Below, one piece after another: positions 57,572 to 64,000 of a stretch of DNA of 64,000 bases (positions are counted from its first letter, which is position 1; each line of letters begins with the position of its first letter). Below the pieces are notes generated by a model that worked only from the letters and a program-made list of their open reading frames with translations, was not told where the DNA came from and ran no database searches. The DNA comes from Spinacia oleracea. Its lineage: Eukaryota > Streptophyta > Magnoliopsida > Caryophyllales > Amaranthaceae. The DNA lies in the NCBI RefSeq assembly GCF_020520425.1, contig NC_079491.1, positions 5,567,143 through 5,631,142 on the forward strand. The letters run 5' to 3'. The position numbers and the translations under genes are program-made.

Positions 57572-58797
57572 AAAAACAAAAAAAACTATGGAGTATGAAA
57601 CTAAAGATACCAATAAAGCAACAAGTGTAGATAACAAACATTTGCTATTCGATTTGCTACATGATTAGCTTAAAGATAATTATGGCGGTTAAAAAGTAAG
57701 TGTTAGTATTGTATCCCACATCAGAAGATGAAGCAAAGAGTGTGCTTCTGTTTCCTCCTTGATTCGCCCTAAACTGAAATTATTACTCCCGGTAAATTTC
57801 TTGATCTTCCCCTCAAGTGTAAGTCACTCCCCTTTGAACAAGACGAGCTAAAGGCAATAGGAGGAGTAGCCCACTTAGGTTATAAACTAGAAGTTCTTTG
57901 CTTCATCTTCCGATGTGGGATACAATACTCACACTCAAGAGAGAAAAAATCTTTAGTTCTTTACTCGTGGTCTCAGTCTTCTAAGAATAATGGTAGAAGG
58001 TATGATGAAAACTCAAGGATAAACCTATGGAGTATTAGCGGAACATTTTAAGAGCGTTGACCCGAAGAAGCAACAACACCAATAAGCCTTGACATTTTCA
58101 ATACTTTAGCAAAAAAAACAGAAGTCTTGTTTATCTTAAGCAAAGCCTATGTGTCTTGTTTATCTTAAGCAAAGCCTATGTTAGCTTTAAGGGCTGGAAA
58201 TTCAAGACACTGTCCATATAGATGTGCAAAAACTAACAAATAAGAACGCAAAGTACGAAATTTTTTGTCCTCTAAAAAGGTCAATAGGCTAAAAAGCAAA
58301 GGATTAGGATATATTTGATCATCAACTTTGATTATAGAAACTCATTAACCTTCGCTCTAGGCAAGTTAATCAATAGTTATTGACTTATTGTACATAGAGC
58401 AAACATTGGCACACTGGTCTTCTTTTGTGTGTATAAAGTTGAAGTGAGTAGAGCACAATTTTTAACATTGTACATGTAGCATTTAAACCTACCAAATCAT
58501 ACACAAAAGAATACATGTACTCAATCAATCATATTCATATAATGCAATACAAGCCATTACATCATAAATTCATAATCAACTAGCTAACATTACCACTTGA
58601 TCAACCCAAGAACTATGGCATTGATGACTAAACTGCAATGTTTAAAACATGAAATGCATAACAAAATGAAACGAAAAGCAGATACATAGCATTGTAATAT
58701 AGCATTCATGAATCAAACGAAAATTGACAATCATCGAAATCAAACCTCGTGCCTCAAAACTGAACACCAATTCTGAATCCCTCAATCATCACTTCCA
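57572..58797. other. Intergenic stretch with an inverted-repeat element and a short tandem duplication
   Basis: 57704-57932: gtattgtatcccacatc..gaagatgaagcaaag faces its complement across ~160 bp, a small MITE-like element whose ends resemble TRIM termini. ttgtttatcttaagcaaagcc is tandemly duplicated near 58126 and 58155. The 3' UTR of the YlmG gene probably lies at the right edge. Confidence 0.6.
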
Positions 58798-59535
58798 CTA
58801 AACCTTGGCGGTACCGAGAATCGACCCGAGAGTACCAAGAACAGCGAAAGCTAAAAGAGGGCTAACATCAATTGTACCAAAAACAGGAGGAACAATCTTC
58901 CTAAAAAGGCTCAAGTAAGGATCAGTGAGGTCCCTAATTGCAGAAAAAGGCTGCATTTCCCAAGGCATATTAGGGAACCAGCTAAGTAAAACCCTAACCA
59001 TTAGAACCCCACTATAGATATCAAGCCATTTCGCCATACCAGAAGCAATGGCAGTCAATGGGGGGACCTGGGACCTGCTTGGAACACTTAAGAACAGGGG
59101 AACCAGAGTAGAAACCACATTGTCTAACAGATATTGAAGGGTTTCGAGTAGTTGAGATGATGCGGTGAAGTAAAGGGTCTTGAGATTGAGGAATTGGGTT
59201 CTGATGATTTGGGCGATTTTGGAGGAGAGGGAAAACAGGGCATTTAGGGTTTTGGTTGAGTTAGTTATGAATTGGGGATTTTCAGGTGAGATTTGGGGGA
59301 AATTAGGGTTCAAGGAGGAGAAAGTGAGTAGTCGGGAATTCTGGGGTTTTAGAGAGTGGAGTTTTAGGGGTTGTTTTAGGGAGATTTTGAGGGGAGAAAG
59401 AGAGCATGCGGTGGAGTTTGGAGGAGGAAGAGAGGTTATGGGTTGACGGTGGTGGTTGTTGCGGCGGAGGCAGGCGGTGGAATTGAGGTTTTGGGGGAGG
59501 AGAAGGGATCCGCTGCCGGCGGTGGCGGTAAACAT
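58798..59535 (-). CDS. YLMG1: YlmG homologue, YGGT-family chloroplast membrane protein
   Basis: Single-exon frame of 245 residues, ATG at 59535, TAG at 58798. The N-terminal ~100 residues are rich in S, T, P, N and L and almost free of D/E, as in a chloroplast transit peptide. The YGGT domain is at ~165-240: a membrane segment (SGVLMVRVLLSWFP), the family motif RDLTDPYLSLFRKIVPP and a second hydrophobic segment (SPLLAFAVLGTLGSILG). Length and layout fit plant YLMG1 proteins, linked to thylakoid/cytochrome assembly and chloroplast nucleoid distribution (family knowledge). No neighbour suggests co-regulation. Confidence 0.92.
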   Translation of the reverse strand: MFTATAGSGSLLLPQNLNSTACLRRNNHHRQPITSLPPPNSTACSLSPLKISLKQPLKLHSLKPQNSRLLTFSSLNPNFPQISPENPQFITNSTKTLNALFSLSSKIAQIIRTQFLNLKTLYFTASSQLLETLQYLLDNVVSTLVPLFLSVPSRSQVPPLTAIASGMAKWLDIYSGVLMVRVLLSWFPNMPWEMQPFSAIRDLTDPYLSLFRKIVPPVFGTIDVSPLLAFAVLGTLGSILGTAKV

Positions 59536-60339
59536 TGTTTGATCCCTGATTCCAGAATTTGCAAAGAAGAAAGTATGTTTGCAGTATTTCTTCTTCTACA
59601 ATTTTGAAGTTCTTTTTCGACTTTAGCGGGTTTGACCGCTATTTGTCTGTTGACTATCCGTACTCCGTGCTTTATTTCTTTTTTTCTGTGAAAAATAAAT
59701 AAATTAGGCGGTACATGGTTGAATTATACTTTCCTTTTCTCCTTTTGTTTGCTAAATTTGACTTTTACGATATTTAAAACATCACTTAAAATGTAAATAT
59801 ACTTGTAAAAAATCTATAAAATGTCTTGATATTTTTAAAATATACATTTAATCAAATCTAACAAGATTATACATGTTTTTTTTTTTTAGGTTTTTAACGA
59901 GAATTCATTCGACCCCAAAATATGCAATGGGGTAAATATTTAAAAACAAAGGCAGTATGAAAAAACACTTTGATGAAGTAACTTTGACAAAAGATTGATT
60001 AAGTTACATATTTGAACAAATTTCATAAAATTTTATTGATATCCCTCCCTATTTAATTAAACGATATAGTTTGACCTACACGTAATTAAAAGATATAGTT
60101 TGACCTACACGTAATTAAAAGATATAGTTTGACCGACACGTAATTTTAGGAGGGTGAATTGAATTTATTAAAATTAGATGCAAATGAGGTATTGAATTAT
60201 TATTTATTGTAAAAATTGACAGTGAGTGAATTATTTATTGTATTAAAAAGAGGATGTGATTAAGTGTGAGACCACAAGAGGAAAAGAAAGATTAATATAA
60301 TTGTATGCGGAGATCGTGAAATGCCAAAAATAAGAAGTA
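59536..60339. other. Upstream stretch with a 30-bp tandem repeat
   Basis: Starts with the YlmG promoter side. aaagatatagtttgacctac plus acgtaatt is repeated three times at about 60060-60145. Confidence 0.65.
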
Positions 60340-60598
60340 CTTCCTCCGTCCTGGAATACTCGCAACGGTTTGATTTTTTGCACTATTCACATAATTCACT
60401 TTTACCCTATTTTTTTTTTTTTTATAATATATGAAAAAAAGTGTTATAATATAATGTAGGCTTCATCTTAATATATATTTTCAAAGTATTAATATTTATA
60501 AGTTTTTATAATATATAATTGAAGATATTGATAGTCAAAGTTGTGCAGTGGCAAGCGTGTCCAGTCAAACCGTTGCGAGTATTCCGGGACGGAGGGAA
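60340..60598. mobile_element. Stowaway MITE
   Basis: TTCCTCCGTCCTGGAATACT and CGCAACGGTTTGA at the left are mirrored by TCAAACCGTTGCGAG and ATTCCGGGACGGAGGGAA at the right. TA duplicated at 60338-60339 and 60599-60600. The last base is worn. Confidence 0.85.
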
Positions 60599-60651
60599 TA
60601 TACCTTTTAATTAAATACGATCGATTATAGAAAGTGTATCTTTTAACTAAA

Positions 60652-61462
60652 TGTTGTAATAATTGGGTTTTCAAGGCAAATACTAGAATAAGAATAAGAA
60701 CGAGTTTAGGAAATCGTTGCGCCGTGGTAACCAAACCACTGCCTTGAAAACGAGATTCGGTGCAACCGGGGTGCACAATTGTATCCACCGATTCGTTCCC
60801 TAAGGTTTACACAACTCTCAACACACAAAGGCACTTTTGGGTGATGAGATGGAGCCACATAAACTTATGCCCAAAAGAATAAGAAGGAAAAGGTTTGAAG
60901 AGATACAAATATTCATGACTTAATCATGAACCAAAATTCTTCCATCCAAAACAAAAGGGAAAGGAGGAGGAGAGGAAGAGATCAATATATGTGTGTACCA
61001 ACAACTCAGAAAATGAAGAGTACTTATAGGATGTGTGGAGGAGACAAAACAATCCAAAGAAATCAAAGGTTTCAAAGGAATTCAATGATATTAATCAACC
61101 ATAAACCCATGATAATGAAGAGTTGATAACCCCCATAATCAAGAGAAATAATGGACCAACTTAATCACCATAATCAGAATGATAATTGTCCATAAATAAT
61201 ACTTAAAAGGTTATCATAAAGGAGGAATCCAAAGAGAAGATAAAAAACGGACAACACCAAGAACCGATCTCGAAACCTGCCGGTTTTCCAAAACTGGCCG
61301 GTTTTCGGTTCACTTCAAAAAATGCCTTTTAAGTCCGATTTTCAACTTACACTCGAAACCTGCCGGTTTCGGAAAACCTGGCAAGCAGGTTTTGAGAAAC
61401 CTGCCGGTTTTCCAAAACCTGGCAGGCAGGTTTGAGCGCTTTTCCATCTTTAAATTCCAACA
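60652..61462 (-). mobile_element. LTR of an LTR retrotransposon (likely Copia)
   Basis: Plus-strand limits TGTTGTAATAATTGGG and ..AAATTCCAACA form TGTTG...CAACA ends. Immediately outside, atcccccact is a polypurine tract on the minus strand (AGTGGGGGAT), so this is the 3' LTR of a minus-strand element. Inside are inverted copies of aaacctgccggttttcc/ggcaggtttt (61260-61435). The partner LTR is not in the window. Confidence 0.6.
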
Positions 61463-64000
61463 ATCCCCCACTAAAGATGAGAAAAGATACCAAATGAAAG
61501 AGGAAGATATTGGGCATAAGAGGAGCTTAATGCTTAGTGAAGTGAATTATGACTTACAAACCCAAGGGTGGACGAACCTTGAAACCCTTAAGTCCTTGAT
61601 CAAAGAGTGGACTAACCTTGAAACTCTAAGATTTAAGTCACGCCCCCACAACACATACCTCACTCCAAAGATTATGTGGACTCCGCAAAGTGTACGCGTT
61701 TTAAGCCATGCGTTTACCTTAGTTCTCATGGAAGCTCTAGGAAACTTCCCAAGTTTCCATAGAAGATGGCGAGTCTTCACAACCACGTAGGTGAATCCTC
61801 AAGTGCTTCTCAAAATAGCACTTAGTCAATAGGGTTAAATTATGTTCACTTTTAGTGAACCATCAAGAGCTACCTCGCAGCTATATTAACCCCCACAAGA
61901 CCATAGATTCATTAAGAACATAATATAATGTTCAACCTCTCAAATAATTTGGTTGGTGAATCCACAAGTTGAATGCGTCCATTTCAATATGTTAGATTCA
62001 TTAAGAGTTTATACAACTCAACCCTCATACAAGCGGTGGTTCTCTTTAAAGTGCATCTCAACTAGAACTCTACCATTAAGAGTTCAAAGACTCAACCTCA
62101 TTCAAGCATTACAACACATGCCATAGGGATAAGCAAGTAATGCTTATTACTTTACTCAAATGGGCATAAAAGCCTATCCCCCTCGACATTTCAACCATCA
62201 AGGATCATTACATGTCCCAATTCAATCTTCGTACCATAGTGCATAGCGTACCTTGCATTAAGATTTTCCGTTAGAAAGTATAACCATAAGCAAGGACATT
62301 TAAATGGTATATGCTCACTCAAAAGCACACTTGGTAAAGAAATTATAAGATGCTTTGTTCTTGGTTCAACTAACACCAATTAAATTTGATGGGACAATTT
62401 TGTAAAACTCAATTTTACAAAAAGTTCTTTATAAAGTATGATCCTCAAATCAACATAGCCACTTTAGTGAAAGTACTTCATCAATATCAAACTTCTATAA
62501 TTTGCATCGAAAACTTCAAAGCGACATACTTTGAAAACATAGCAAATAAATACCATTCGACCTTATCCATGATACCTTTAAAATGAAGCAAACCCTCGTT
62601 CACTAAAAATTTGTGAAATTAAAAACAACTCAATTATTTCACAGTAAATTCACAAATAATAGCTATGTCAAAATACCAACAATACATATCATTATCATAG
62701 CGGAAAATATACTAGCGTCCACAACCTAAATCATGTTTTAGGTCCTTTTAAAGGTTGAAACTGAAAATTACATTCCACACATACCCACAAATGATATGAT
62801 TTTATATTTCCACAAATCTTCTCAAAAATTAAGAAAATGACTTACTATGAAAACCAAACATTTGTTTTCATATATTACTCAAAACCATTTACTTAAATAA
62901 CACTTTCAACTTTCAAGGGAGAAGACATAGAATTCAATGAAGGTTTAAAACTCAATATTCAACATGTGATGTAAATATAACTTGAGCACATCATCCACAT
63001 ATCGAGTAAAATAACCACACATAATTATCACCTTGGAAAAATAAGAATTGAAATTCTCCACCCAAGTTATTAATCTAAACAACTATGAGAATTCAAATTC
63101 TACACAATCAATATGCATCAAGATATCGATAAGGTACATGTACCATTACAATGGTGATAACTCCAACACACATAATGAATTCCATAAACACATAATTCTT
63201 ATCCTCAAGCATGGGAACTCATCACTCATGGTTTTACCACTTAGAACAATCACTTTACATACTTATGATAAAAGAGCATGCAATATAGGAATGAAAATTA
63301 AACTGCTCAAAAATCTAAGTGATATAAAACTTGTTCCCAAAATAATAAGAATAAGAAAATCTCACTCCCTTACGTTGATAAGGTTCTCCCAATTCAAGTA
63401 TAGCCTTGACACTCCTAATAACCATCCGGTGAATAGTCATCAAACCCTTTCAAGAAAACATCTAGATATTCATATTCCTTAGGTAGGTTGCGAAACTCAC
63501 AAGTAAGCTTAACTTACTCCCAAAAGCTTCCCCTCAAAGGTTAACGACAAAAAGTCTCCATTGACAAATCACGGAATTAAGGTCTTACTCATAGGAATTG
63601 AAAACACAACACAAATTCAAGGCATACATAAAAACGTCCTTTAGCATAACGGGCAATTCTCATGCCTTGAAAACTCTGACTTCAAGTATCTTCTAAATTC
63701 AATTTGTTCACTACTAACAAAAGAATTAGAAGAAAATAGAACAATCAAGCAAGAGACACTTTAAACCCAACATGCATAGCCAAACAATTAATTGCATCAT
63801 GCACAAACATGCTAAAAGAAGAATTACCGTTAAAATGAGAATACTCAAAAAAATACATACCAAAACTCATCAATAAGATGAACATCCCAAGAAGTCATGG
63901 AATTACATGCATAATAAAAAGAGTACACTCAAATAATACAAGGACCAAGAAAACAAGTCCAACATTGAAATATTAGGCACTTCCCATATAGTGGACTTAA
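61463..64000 (-). mobile_element. Internal region of the same LTR retrotransposon, running off the window
   Basis: No gag or pol segment can be recognised; the open frames (up to 144 codons, at 63048) show no domain. Either a long non-coding internal part, as in large non-autonomous derivatives, or a decayed one. Whether all of it belongs to this element cannot be decided here. Confidence 0.35.

Noticed and set aside
1-64000. CRISPR arrays, operons or bacterial signals
   Set aside because: The window is clearly plant nuclear DNA; the tandem repeats seen lack spacer structure.

Overview
This is a nuclear plant window, AT-rich and dense in transposons. The evidence for a plant is spliced genes with GT-AG introns, F-box/DUF295 genes, a chloroplast YlmG-type protein, plant tRNA-Ser(GCT) genes, miR2111 hairpins, and Stowaway, hAT, Helitron and plant L1 elements. 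A eudicot is likely (perhaps Caryophyllales), but nothing here fixes the species.

Layout. 1-0.8 kb: last exon of a gene whose protein ends in a PCNA-binding PIP box. 0.9-8 kb: repeats, including a tRNA-derived SINE with perfect 18-bp target duplications, an L1 fragment, a solo-LTR-like piece and a Stowaway nested in a Stowaway. 8.2-10.9 kb (minus): a three-exon gene that reads in frame as F-box + DUF295 + glutamate-rich linker + a coiled 'HGNI' domain, with four E2F-like sites upstream. 11-31.6 kb: almost entirely transposons. These include a likely 4.7-kb Helitron whose end is split by a Stowaway, a hAT element with 8-bp duplications next to a Copia fossil, a Pack-MULE carrying a piece of an acetylornithine aminotransferase gene, and a second Helitron. 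31.7-34.2 kb (plus): a SICKLE-like proline/glycine-rich gene. 36.7-39.4 kb (minus): a second F-box/DUF295/linker/HGNI gene, also with E2F-like upstream sites.

41.5-54.9 kb: a duplicated small-RNA region. Two MIR2111 hairpins (minus strand) each lie beside a tRNA-Ser(GCT) gene; a third tRNA-Ser and several tRNA-like relics follow. A nearly complete 6.7-kb L1-type LINE (ORF1 and ORF2, the latter with endonuclease, reverse transcriptase and RNase H) lies between the two MIR2111 copies and landed in one of the tRNA-like relics. 54.9-58 kb: a small Helitron, a CACTA terminus, a SINE relic and a possible small membrane-protein exon. 58.8-59.5 kb (minus): YlmG/YGGT chloroplast protein. 60.6-64 kb: an LTR and adjoining internal region of an LTR retrotransposon that runs out of the window.

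The host genes share no operon-like logic. The points of interest are the two paralogous F-box fusion genes with E2F-like promoters, the duplicated MIR2111/tRNA-Ser unit, and the Pack-MULE. All exon joins are read by eye from splice-site consensus and phase; no transcript data were available.
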